From Eubacteriales bacterium (GTDB lineage Bacteria; Bacillota; Clostridia; Saccharofermentanales; UBA5734), in NCBI GenBank assembly GCA_028685755.1, contig JAQUDJ010000010.1, positions 1 through 32,852 on the forward strand: a stretch of 32,852 bases of DNA, given 5' to 3'. Both the position numbers and the translations under genes were made by a program. The notes below the pieces were generated by a model. That model worked only from the letters and a program-made list of their open reading frames with translations, did not search any database and was not told the DNA's origin. Shown piece after piece: positions 6,620-14,324 of the stretch (positions are counted from its first letter, which is position 1; the number at the start of each line of letters is the position of its first letter).

Positions 6620-8563
6620 ATGAGAAAACGAAGCAGACTAATAAAGACCGACGAAATAAACGTTGTTTGTCACGGGCCATTCGGAGATGATGTCCTCCTT
6701 GCGAGAGACACGGAATACCCCGTTTTGTCTGATGACCAGTTTCGAAAGAAATATCGGCATTATGTTTTTAAGCCGGCATCTATTGAGATTGATGGAAAAG
6801 AACTTGAAATCCAGTTGAATTTTTGTAACGACACATTTTGTGACAATTACTTCCTTGAACAACACAGATTTTCAAAACTGAAAGGGAAACCATCCAGATA
6901 TAAGATGGATGGGCAGAGCGATGATACCCGACTAAAGTGTAATAGTGTTTCTTACTTGGCACACCCGCTGTATCCGATACCTCACAACACTTCATTGATT
7001 TCAAATTGGTCGGTAGCCGAGGAGATAAAAAGGCTTCTCGTCCTTGAAACAATAATCCCTGATATCAAGATATATGAGTTTCATCATCCAGGATGTAGCA
7101 ATGCTGCGGCCAACCCTCTTGATAACATTGACCTGTTTTACAGAAAGGGAATCACTACGGGTAAGTGTCGCAAATATCAATGTAAGGAATGCATGAAGTC
7201 GACCAATGTTCGGCCTGAATTACATGAACGTCATAATTTTCGCCAAAAAAGAAATGATGTTTTAGTGCCCTTAATGACCCAGTTGTTTACCAAGAACAAC
7301 GTTAAGGGGATGATGGAAAATCTTGATATGGGTGCCAGCACCTTCTATCACAAACTCGAATGGCTTTACCGAAAATGCCTGGAATTCAACGCGATATATG
7401 AAGCAGGTCCCTTAAAGTCGAAGACCTTTGATGAACTATGGTTAAACACCGACTCTTTGATTTATAACCTGAACAATATCCGAATGAGAGGGCATGGGGT
7501 ATATAACCCCAAAAACAAACTTGATAAGCTGCCGGCAACCAATATCATCGGTAGCGCCGATTTAAAATCTGGATACGTGTTCAGGCTTGATATCGCATAT
7601 GATTCCAAGGTTTCGCTTGAGCAAATTGAGGAGGATACGAAAAATTTCCATTGCGACCATTCAAACTTCTTTTTGCGAAAAAACGAAAGACTATCATACC
7701 CTTTCTGCCCACAACCCCCAACGGCCCATGACACCCAAAGCATTGCAGAATATATGAAGGAGCTGGAATCCTTTAATTATAGGAAAAACTATGTTCCGGG
7801 TTCTCATGTCAAAATGCAGTATACAGCTGCTGCCCATTATTTTTTACTGAATAAGACTTTGAAAGTGAAGCAGTATTACTTTGTATCTGATAACGACAGC
7901 ACTTTGCAATCTGCCATTTTTAAAATATTTGCAAAGCATTTTTCAGACGGTTATGCTGATTATTTCGTTTGCCAAACGGACAAGACTCAAACTCTCCAGG
8001 AAGCATATAACAATTCACGAAATGCTCGTACAGAACTTCTTGAATGGGCTGCAACTAATGGAGTTAAGACCCGCAGCATATGGGAAAAGGCTAAGGCCAA
8101 ACTTCATGAAGATTTGAAATCCCATAAATTTTATAATGAAAAGACTGTCAACGGGCATCTTGTATACTCAATGGGAAGCAACCCTATTAAGCATCCCCTC
8201 CCGAGCCTTGATGAAGGCATACGCAAAATCAATTTGATTAATTTCACACAGCATTACAGTACAAAAGAACTTGCCGACTTGATTATTCAAGTAAACAGCA
8301 GGGCCATAAACAACGCATTTCAACTTATTCATCGAAAAATTTCCTTACTTGAAAGGCCGCTGGTGACGTCGCGAGGCGATGGGAAAAGCTACATTTATGC
8401 CAATTACAACCCCCGGTACGCCATGCAGATTCTGACCATTTTCCGCACATATTACAATTTCTGCAAGACAATGAAATATGCTGGTGTCAAAATGACACCG
8501 GCTCAAAGGCTTGGATTGACAAACAAAGTGTTTGATATCAAGGAGATTATTTTTTTGGATTGA
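6620..8563 (+). CDS. Large zinc-finger DDE transposase/integrase-like protein
   Basis: A 647-residue protein; ATG 6620 has GAGGG at 6607-6611. An N-terminal region holds a CNDTFC pair. Residues about 155-195 hold a second cluster (HHPGC, then YRKGITTGKCRKYQCKEC) resembling the IS1 InsA-type zinc ribbon. A helix-turn-helix-like segment follows (VKGMMENLDMGASTFYHKLEWL). The remainder looks like an RNase H-fold integrase: Asp278 in NTDSLIYNL, Asp424/426 in VSDNDSTLQSAI, possibly Glu578 in LLERPL. The ending YYNFCKTMKYAG followed by TPAQRLGL is common at transposase C-termini. The protein is far larger than IS1-type transposases, and the Asp-to-Glu spacing is long, so the catalytic assignment is tentative. 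It pairs with the upstream ribbon-helix-helix gene. No terminal inverted repeats hug these two genes. Confidence 0.65.
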   Translation: MRKRSRLIKTDEINVVCHGPFGDDVLLARDTEYPVLSDDQFRKKYRHYVFKPASIEIDGKELEIQLNFCNDTFCDNYFLEQHRFSKLKGKPSRYKMDGQSDDTRLKCNSVSYLAHPLYPIPHNTSLISNWSVAEEIKRLLVLETIIPDIKIYEFHHPGCSNAAANPLDNIDLFYRKGITTGKCRKYQCKECMKSTNVRPELHERHNFRQKRNDVLVPLMTQLFTKNNVKGMMENLDMGASTFYHKLEWLYRKCLEFNAIYEAGPLKSKTFDELWLNTDSLIYNLNNIRMRGHGVYNPKNKLDKLPATNIIGSADLKSGYVFRLDIAYDSKVSLEQIEEDTKNFHCDHSNFFLRKNERLSYPFCPQPPTAHDTQSIAEYMKELESFNYRKNYVPGSHVKMQYTAAAHYFLLNKTLKVKQYYFVSDNDSTLQSAIFKIFAKHFSDGYADYFVCQTDKTQTLQEAYNNSRNARTELLEWAATNGVKTRSIWEKAKAKLHEDLKSHKFYNEKTVNGHLVYSMGSNPIKHPLPSLDEGIRKINLINFTQHYSTKELADLIIQVNSRAINNAFQLIHRKISLLERPLVTSRGDGKSYIYANYNPRYAMQILTIFRTYYNFCKTMKYAGVKMTPAQRLGLTNKVFDIKEIIFLD

Positions 8564-8735
8564 TGTCAAATCCATGGCAAATTATCGCTGTGAAAATTGA
8601 AAGTGATATCTACGCTTAATACTATAATAAATTATTTGATTATAATAGAATTGTAAATAATGGTCAGACTGCACGAAATCGGTCGCTAAGTTTAAGTTTG
8701 CAATTGACGGATATGCGAATGTTTTAGGAGTCAGC

Positions 8736-9227
8736 ATGAAGAGATTATCGATTATTCTAATTGTTTTAATCATGGGTGTCAGCGGGTGCTCGAGCAAATC
8801 TACCGAAATGAAAAGTACAGACGTCATTTCAGGGTATCTATTTATTATTGACCAGTTATTCGCGCAAGCCCACAATGATATTGAGAACAATGACATGAAA
8901 TATTTGGCTGTAGACACCACTCAAATGATTGAAATGAATGAAGCTGATAAGGCTCAACTGCTTTCAAGACTTTCAGAAAAATATGGTTATGAGCTGTTGG
9001 ATAAAACTTATGAACAACTGGTCAGGGAGAATCTAATTGTTAATAACGTATTTTCTAATGGCGCCTTAATTCAAATTAAAAATATCACGTTAAAAGCAAG
9101 TACAATCACTGCTGATGCTTCCATTTACTTTGCCGCTTTGGGTGGCCATGGGTTTAACAGAGTACAAATTGAATTTTCAAATGGTCAATGGCAAATACAA
9201 AAAACAGGTGAGACCTGGGTTGCATAG
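8736..9227 (+). CDS. Hypothetical lipoprotein
   Basis: A 163-residue exported protein with a clear lipoprotein signal peptide: MKRL, a hydrophobic core IILIVLIMGV and lipobox VSGC with Cys18. TAGGAG lies five bases before ATG 8736. The mature part is mixed alpha/beta and ends in VQIEFSNGQWQIQKTGETW, the kind of ending seen in small NTF2-like or DUF-type surface lipoproteins. No catalytic motif is visible. It is AT-rich compared with the genes outside 5840-11239. The family was not recognised. Confidence 0.75.
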   Translation: MKRLSIILIVLIMGVSGCSSKSTEMKSTDVISGYLFIIDQLFAQAHNDIENNDMKYLAVDTTQMIEMNEADKAQLLSRLSEKYGYELLDKTYEQLVRENLIVNNVFSNGALIQIKNITLKASTITADASIYFAALGGHGFNRVQIEFSNGQWQIQKTGETWVA

Positions 9228-9325
9228 TCAAATATTTGGACTTTATTCGAAATTGGCGGATAGTACGAAGGAATAGCTATTGAGTTTACACCCAGAAACC
9301 TGATTTTCCATGTGCAACAAACATG

Positions 9326-9353
9326 CTACCAATAGTTGCGAAATAGTTGGTAG
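9326..9353. promoter_or_regulatory. Inverted repeat upstream of the XRE regulator gene
   Basis: CTACCAA (9326-9332) and TTGGTAG (9347-9353) form a perfect 7-bp inverted repeat with a 14-base gap. The repeat starts 79 bases upstream of the XRE start codon. It could be an autoregulatory operator or a leader hairpin. No run of T follows, so it is not a terminator. Confidence 0.35.
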
Positions 9354-9404
9354 TAGAAACCAGTTTTGTTTTGATACATTTTTGGAACAAGGAGGAATAA
9401 ATAT

Positions 9405-9749
9405 ATGTCAATCGTTGCGTCAAGTATAGCTCTATTATTCGGACTATCATTAATGGCCCTGTTTGTTTTCTTAATTATTCTGATTATACGTGCTCTTTTG
9501 AAATACATTAACTCGAAAGATGTTCGAAAAGAAAAATCAGAAGCACGTAGGTCTATTGGACAAGTATTAAAGCAGCACCGAACTAGCTGCAAAATAACAC
9601 AAGAATTTGTAGCTGAAACCATTGGAGTGAGCAGGCAAGCAGTATCGAAATGGGAAAGCGGAACGTCCGACCCAAGTACATCAAATTTACTCGCACTCGC
9701 AAAACTGTATGGCATATCAGCAGAGGAATTGCTGAAAGAAATTGAATAA
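9405..9749 (+). CDS. Membrane-anchored XRE-family transcriptional regulator
   Basis: A 114-residue protein in an unusual order: an N-terminal transmembrane helix (about residues 6-30, LFGLSLMALFVFLIILIIRALL), a charged linker, then a canonical XRE helix-turn-helix (about 47-112). The latter includes IGQVLKQHRTSCKITQEFVAE, GVSRQAVSKWESG and LLALAKLYGISAEELL. Most XRE proteins carry the HTH at the N-terminus and are soluble. Here the domain would face the cytoplasm from a membrane tether. GGAGG (9391-9395) precedes ATG 9405. The zinc-ribbon membrane protein follows after 46 bases and is probably co-transcribed. It may sense a membrane or envelope signal, but the target is unknown. Confidence 0.8.
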   Translation: MSIVASSIALLFGLSLMALFVFLIILIIRALLKYINSKDVRKEKSEARRSIGQVLKQHRTSCKITQEFVAETIGVSRQAVSKWESGTSDPSTSNLLALAKLYGISAEELLKEIE

Positions 9750-9795
9750 GCGAAAATAATATTCATCAACCGCAAATCAAAGAAGGAAAATCAAA

Positions 9796-10050
9796 ATGAA
9801 CATACGAAAAATTACAAATTTATCCGAAGCACTAATGATTATTGGAGCTCTGTTGGCATTTCTTCTCTATGCTATTCCAGAAGTGAACATTTATTTTGGA
9901 ATCATCATACTATTTTCTGCTGCAGCTATTGTAGCCGGAATGTATTTGAAGTTCAAATATTACAGATGCCCGCATTGTCATTCACTTTTGCCTTTGAGAA
10001 CATCTTCATTTCCTGTGTACTGCCCCGAATGCGGGGAAAAAATCGAATAA
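9796..10050 (+). CDS. Small zinc-ribbon membrane protein
   Basis: An 84-residue protein with two transmembrane helices (about residues 10-27 and 31-50), followed by a C-terminal zinc ribbon: CPHC at about 57-60 and CPEC at about 76-79. The ribbon probably lies in the cytoplasm. The start has an AAGGAAA site. Its partner upstream is the membrane-tethered XRE protein. I infer a functional pair, perhaps a sensor and a tether, but there is no enzymatic motif and the function is unknown. Confidence 0.7.
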   Translation: MNIRKITNLSEALMIIGALLAFLLYAIPEVNIYFGIIILFSAAAIVAGMYLKFKYYRCPHCHSLLPLRTSSFPVYCPECGEKIE

Positions 10051-10184
10051 TGTGTTTTTAAGCAAGAATTTGCTTTTTGCCAGCAAATGTTGAGTATTTC
10101 GTACTAGGCCGCTATTGAGAACAAAGTGAATTCATATCTTATGACAATTAAAGTGTTTACATTGACTGATAGGGAGATAATACT

Positions 10185-10871
10185 ATGCAATCAAGACATA
10201 TACTGATTTTAAGTATTATGGTTGTTTTTTCATTATTAATTGTTGGTTGCAATGTTAAAGACCAAACTGGTTTAGAAAATATTAGACAAGAAATTAATGG
10301 GCTGAAGGCAGATGCTTTGCAACAGGAAATTTTGTTAGAGAATATCGAAATTTCAATCAAAGACATAGAGGCATTGAAAGCTCAAAATGATGAATTGAAA
10401 AGAGAGATATTGAGACTCGACGAATTAATCAATTTGAATGAATCGCATGGAGATTTAACTCAGTTGACTCTTCATGAGCAAGAGAAATATGAAGAATTCA
10501 AGACGTCATATGATGATGTTGTTTTAGTTGGTCTAAAACCAATCTCAGTTTGCAAAATGTATCTTTATGCTTCACTTGTTAAAGAATATGAAACTGAATA
10601 TGAACTGTATACCACAAATGAAGCATCTGTACTTTGGTCAAAAGAAGAGGATAAGAATATTCCAAACGAACACAGATTGCAGGAATTCGATATTTTTAAG
10701 GATATTTACGATGTTGGCATTATATTTTCAGAATCCAACGCAGAACAGGCAACAATAACTTGGAAAAGTAAGAATGGAAATGCTGATGAAAAACTGGGTG
10801 CAATAACCTATGGATTCAGTTTAGTGAAAGATGGCGATGCTTGGAAAGTGAATTTCCTGCCGATGCAATAG
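10185..10871 (+). CDS. Hypothetical coiled-coil lipoprotein
   Basis: A 228-residue lipoprotein. The signal peptide ends in lipobox IVGC (Cys22). Residues about 29-90 are heptad-like and charged (ENIRQEINGLKADALQQEI, then LKAQNDELKREILRLDELI), so a coiled coil is likely. The C-terminal domain (about 95-228) ends in GFSLVKDGDAWKVNFLPM, similar in style to the end of the lipoprotein at 8736. The start follows an AGGGAG site. The family was not recognised. Composition is AT-rich like the rest of the island. A role at the cell surface is inferred from the signal peptide only. Confidence 0.7.
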   Translation: MQSRHILILSIMVVFSLLIVGCNVKDQTGLENIRQEINGLKADALQQEILLENIEISIKDIEALKAQNDELKREILRLDELINLNESHGDLTQLTLHEQEKYEEFKTSYDDVVLVGLKPISVCKMYLYASLVKEYETEYELYTTNEASVLWSKEEDKNIPNEHRLQEFDIFKDIYDVGIIFSESNAEQATITWKSKNGNADEKLGAITYGFSLVKDGDAWKVNFLPMQ

Positions 10872-11090
10872 AATAGGATTAGATATCAACGAGTTGATTT
10901 ATGGTTAGATTATTCGAGAAGGATGCAAAAGCCATCTTCGCACTTAGCCGCTATTACGAACTGTAAATCAACAAACACTAACCAGCACATTCGAAGTCTT
11001 CAAGCTTTTATATGGAAGTGTCTGAAATCAACATAATTGTCTATTGCTGCCATTATCTTAAAGATATATTTTCCATTGATTTTAAAATGA

Positions 11091-11124
11091 AAAGGGCCGG
11101 CGGCATAACCGCTGACCCTTTTTT
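11091..11124 (+). terminator. Rho-independent terminator
   Basis: AAAGGGCCGGCGG (11091-11103) pairs with CCGCTGACCCTTT (11109-11121) with one mismatch and one wobble around a CATAA loop. A run of six T ends at 11124. It lies about 220 bases beyond the coiled-coil lipoprotein gene and probably ends transcription of the island. Confidence 0.75.
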
Positions 11125-11198
11125 GGTACAAACTTAATGTATTAAATTGTTGTGCATTGATTCATGGCTTTTACTGTGAATTATCTGATAATTTCAAA

Positions 11199-11239
11199 TT
11201 TGCACCCGTTAACGGAACCCGTTAGAATTTTTCAGCAGG
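11199..11239 (-). repeat. 41-bp boundary repeat, right copy (inverted partner at 5840-5880)
   Basis: Read on the minus strand, this copy matches 5840-5880 at 36 of 41 positions without gaps. Differences are three bases after CCTGCTGAA and two in the AAAAGG/AACGGG segment. This copy carries an extra palindrome CCGTTAACGG created by those differences. Confidence 0.8.
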
Positions 11240-11356
11240 TTTTTTTATGTAACGATGAATACGGCGGATAACTTGTCGAATGCTATACTGTAAAAAACTC
11301 GCAAATTTCCCACATAAGCCGAACATTTCTCAAACCATGAGAAAGCTGAATACGCG

Positions 11357-12952
11357 ATGTTTGAATTACATGCACCAACCCTGATCATAGCGACTTTAGT
11401 CGTTAACATATCACTGATTATCCAATTATTTGCAATTGCCCTATATCGAAAATCGAAAGCCATCGGTTTATTTACCATTGCTTTTGTAAACTCGTTAATC
11501 GGGTTAGCGGTCTATATCAGTTCAACGCAAAGTCCCAATTCTCCGATTCGAATTTTAGCTAATTTATTGTTGTTTAGTGTATATTTACTACTTAGTTCAG
11601 GGATTCGACAATTCTTTGACATGCCAATATGGCCCAAACGGCACTGGATATACGTTGCAGTTTTATTAATAGGCTTTATATATTTAAGCTATATTCAGCA
11701 CGCCCCCGTGATAAGAAACAGTTTATTTTCGATCATGACCATCACGGTCATCCTTGATGGTCTGATTGCTTTAAGTGTCAAATTTAAGTCCATTAAATCG
11801 TTGCGCGTGTTGATTGCCAAACTTTTATTTTCATTTCACATTTTGACTTCTATTATTCGTCTGATTTTGATTTATATTCAGCACGAAGCCTATACCAATC
11901 TACTCGATGGCAGCTTGGTTTCATCATATTCATTACTTGTGGCACTTTTCAACTTCGGGATTTGGATTGCAGGTATTATCTTACTCGATTTTTCCCGGAT
12001 CACAGATACCCTTGAATCGCAAAAGCGCGTGTTGGAAGAAGTTGTATTAAAAGACAACCTAACCGGGCTTTATAATCGTAATTACTTAGATCGTGAATTG
12101 GACTTTTATATTGATACGGCAAATCGATATGCAGAACCATTCAGTATGGTGTTGATCGACATTGATTATTTCAAGCGTATCAATGATCAACATGGCCACG
12201 ATATTGGCGACCTGGTTCTGATTGAACTAGCTGAAATAATCAAAAAATCTATTCGCAATTCTGATCGTGCTTTTCGGTGGGGCGGTGAAGAATTTTTAAT
12301 TGTACTGCCGATGACAAATCAAATTGGTGCCAGGCACCTAGCTGATCAACTCATTCAAACAATCCAAAACCGTAATATTGGTACGATTAAGTCTCTTACC
12401 GTCAGCATGGGTATCGCAGAACATCTGCGTTTTGAACCGAAAGACATCTGGTTTAAACGAGTTGATATGTCTCTCTACCACGCAAAGAATAATGGCCGCA
12501 ATCAAATCGCAGAATGGGAAATATCAGATCAATTGCCGATGAATTTGATTAAGTTAGATTGGCACAAACAATGGGAATGTGGCAATGATTTAATAGATCA
12601 AGAGCATATTGAGTTAGTCGATATGGGCAATCGATTACTTGATTTAACGTTAACGAAGGCTAGTCAAACTGAGCTGAAAATACATTTTGACAAGTTAATT
12701 GATCATTTGCAAATTCATTTTGAGAATGAGGAAAAATTTCTACTTCATAATCAATACACAGGATATGAAGTACATCGCCAGCAACATCAAAATATCATGA
12801 ATCAATTTGATACAGCTCGTTTATTATTAGTTCAAGAAGCGCTCGACCCGACTGCACTTTTTAATTTAATGATGGGGAAATTCATATTTGGCCATCTCAT
12901 GACGGCAGATGTCGAATTTTTCGAATTCACGCGCTCCAAAAAAAATAGATAA
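11357..12952 (+). CDS. Membrane diguanylate cyclase with C-terminal hemerythrin domain
   Basis: A 531-residue protein in three parts. Residues 1-215 hold about seven transmembrane helices of an unassigned sensory type. Residues about 230-390 form a GGDEF domain with intact active site GGEEF (309-313), DIDYFKRIND and a product-inhibition I-site RNSD (300-303) five residues upstream. Residues about 400-525 form a bacteriohemerythrin domain with His/Glu ligands in LIDQEHIELVDMG, HLQIHFENEEKFL, YEVHRQQHQ and GHLMTADVEFF. The protein should make c-di-GMP from two GTP under control of a diiron site that binds oxygen. The GGDEF-hemerythrin half closely resembles that of the protein at 28087. The ribosome-binding site is weak (GAGAAAG). 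The pirin gene converges seven bases downstream. Confidence 0.9.
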   Translation: MFELHAPTLIIATLVVNISLIIQLFAIALYRKSKAIGLFTIAFVNSLIGLAVYISSTQSPNSPIRILANLLLFSVYLLLSSGIRQFFDMPIWPKRHWIYVAVLLIGFIYLSYIQHAPVIRNSLFSIMTITVILDGLIALSVKFKSIKSLRVLIAKLLFSFHILTSIIRLILIYIQHEAYTNLLDGSLVSSYSLLVALFNFGIWIAGIILLDFSRITDTLESQKRVLEEVVLKDNLTGLYNRNYLDRELDFYIDTANRYAEPFSMVLIDIDYFKRINDQHGHDIGDLVLIELAEIIKKSIRNSDRAFRWGGEEFLIVLPMTNQIGARHLADQLIQTIQNRNIGTIKSLTVSMGIAEHLRFEPKDIWFKRVDMSLYHAKNNGRNQIAEWEISDQLPMNLIKLDWHKQWECGNDLIDQEHIELVDMGNRLLDLTLTKASQTELKIHFDKLIDHLQIHFENEEKFLLHNQYTGYEVHRQQHQNIMNQFDTARLLLVQEALDPTALFNLMMGKFIFGHLMTADVEFFEFTRSKKNR

Positions 12953-12959
12953 AAAACGT

Positions 12960-13997
12960 TCAGCGACTCTCGGTTTTGCCATCAGCATAGCGGGCAAATC
13001 GCTTCAGATCGCTACCATGTACTGGATCTGAACGATCCCATGGCCAACCGCCAAATTGTGTTTGCCGATAATCCGCAAACGCTTTGGTGATTTCATCTTG
13101 AGTGTTCATCACGAAGGGGCCATATTGAACGATTGGTTCTATAATAGGTTCACCTTCAAGTAGTAATAAGAACGCTACATCAGAACCAGTATTTTCGACG
13201 GTAAAAGCACTTGAGCCATCGAGGTTAATGCCTTGATTCATCTTTAATTGGCTATTTTCACCAGTCTCTCGACTTGCCAAGGCAATCTGATTTCCTTGAT
13301 AAAAGTATAAATTTCGTGAAATCGTAGCATTAACAGCCTCGAGTTCAAAGCTTCCGCCAGCTGAGATTTCAATTTCTAAAATCCGCACATGATGGGTTGG
13401 ATTTGCAGCCCATGAATCTGGGGCGGGTTGGATAGCCACTCTGTCATGCAGTGCGCCTGCGACGAGACGATACCGGACTGTTGTAGCGTTGCTTGCTGTT
13501 TCTTCCCAGACTGGGACATCTTCTGCCCACAGCATTTTATAATGTGGCGTACAGAGTTTTTTGTTGGCAGGTAAATTCAACCAAATCTGGAACAATTCGG
13601 TCGGATTGGGTTGATTTTTGTGAAGTAGGGGAAACATCTCAGCGTGTTGGAGGCCACTACCTGCAGTCATCCATTGCACGTCGCCGGCACCATACCGTCC
13701 AGCAGCACCATGTGAATCCGAATGGTCGATCATTCCTTGTAAGACAACTGTCACTGTTTCAAATCCACGGTGCGGATGGACCGGGAATCCGGGGACTTGT
13801 TCGCCATGGTACATGCGGTAACCGTCTTTAGGTGCAAAATCATTGCCGAGATTTCGATCTTTTAATGCGTCTTGCGATACACCGAGTTGAGGTGTACCTG
13901 CCGGGTATTTATCAAGGTGATGCGCGCAAAAAAGAAATGGGTTATTAGTCGGCCAATGCAAATCAAGATTATAAGTTGACTTAAATACTTTTTTCAT
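12960..13997 (-). CDS. Pirin family protein
   Basis: A 345-residue cupin protein. The start at 13997 (MKKVFKS) lies seven bases after GAGGT; a longer start at 14030 lacks such a site. The N-terminal cupin contains the pirin signature HPHRGFETVT with metal ligands His74 and His76. His118 and Glu120 follow in GDVQWMTAGSGLQHAE. The C-terminal cupin contains NLYFYQGN and ends in an FGGWPWDRSDPVHG segment typical of longer pirins. Family members bind iron, and some have quercetin dioxygenase activity or bind partner enzymes, so the substrate is open. The gene converges with the GGDEF-hemerythrin gene and is divergent from cobT across 327 bases. Confidence 0.9.
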   Translation of the reverse strand: MKKVFKSTYNLDLHWPTNNPFLFCAHHLDKYPAGTPQLGVSQDALKDRNLGNDFAPKDGYRMYHGEQVPGFPVHPHRGFETVTVVLQGMIDHSDSHGAAGRYGAGDVQWMTAGSGLQHAEMFPLLHKNQPNPTELFQIWLNLPANKKLCTPHYKMLWAEDVPVWEETASNATTVRYRLVAGALHDRVAIQPAPDSWAANPTHHVRILEIEISAGGSFELEAVNATISRNLYFYQGNQIALASRETGENSQLKMNQGINLDGSSAFTVENTGSDVAFLLLLEGEPIIEPIVQYGPFVMNTQDEITKAFADYRQTQFGGWPWDRSDPVHGSDLKRFARYADGKTESR

Positions 13998-14244
13998 AGA
14001 ACAGACCTCGATTAGACCACCATGGATCATTCATTTATTTAAATTCATCGTCCTTAACTTTAGAATAACTGTCATGCGTGGCAATTGCTGTATGCCTAGA
14101 TACATTATAACCATAAAATTGACTTGACAGATATCCGGAACGATTATTATTAACATTTAATTATCAAGAAGCAACAAAGTGTCATCGATCAATACGCTTT
14201 CTCTTCAAAACGTAAAATAGTACAAAGACTCGTCGGTCCGTTGC

Positions 14245-14273
14245 TTGTTGCCTTCTCTTGCGACCGCTATAAT
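14245..14273 (+). promoter_or_regulatory. Candidate promoter of the cobT operon
   Basis: A perfect TATAAT (14268-14273) lies 17 bases after TTGTTG (14245-14250), which is a weak -35. Transcription would start near 14280, about 45 bases before cobT. The rest of the 327-base gap upstream shows no gene, and I could not find the B12-box of a cobalamin riboswitch in it. A second possible -35, TTGACA, lies near 14123-14128 without a clear -10. Confidence 0.45.
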
Positions 14274-14324
14274 TTGCATAGCTGTCGCTAGTTAAGGTGT
14301 TTTGAGCGGGCTTGAGGAGCAAAA

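Larger units (their letters stand above)
10872..11356. other. Non-coding stretch at the right edge of the accessory island
   Basis: No convincing gene is visible in these 485 bases. They hold a strong terminator hairpin (11091-11124), a palindrome AATTATC-T-GATAATT (11179-11193) and the right copy of the 41-bp repeat (11199-11239). The 12-mer TGTGAATTATCT at 11175-11186 is identical to the third tandem iteron at 6074-6085. Confidence 0.6.

Noticed and set aside
8589-8612. Right-hand inverted repeat directly behind the transposase-like gene
   Set aside because: TGTGAAAATTGA resembles the upstream iterons only loosely and I could not pair it convincingly with the upstream region, so the two genes do not appear to have their own close terminal repeats.
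5825-11245. Target-site duplication outside the 41-bp repeats
   Set aside because: The sequences just outside the left (CATCAAGAG) and right (TTTTTTATG) copies share no convincing direct repeat.
13998-14324. Cobalamin riboswitch upstream of cobT
   Set aside because: I looked for the B12-box (AGCCAGGAGACCTGCC-type) and its stem context and did not find them; the leader after the likely start site is only about 45 bases.
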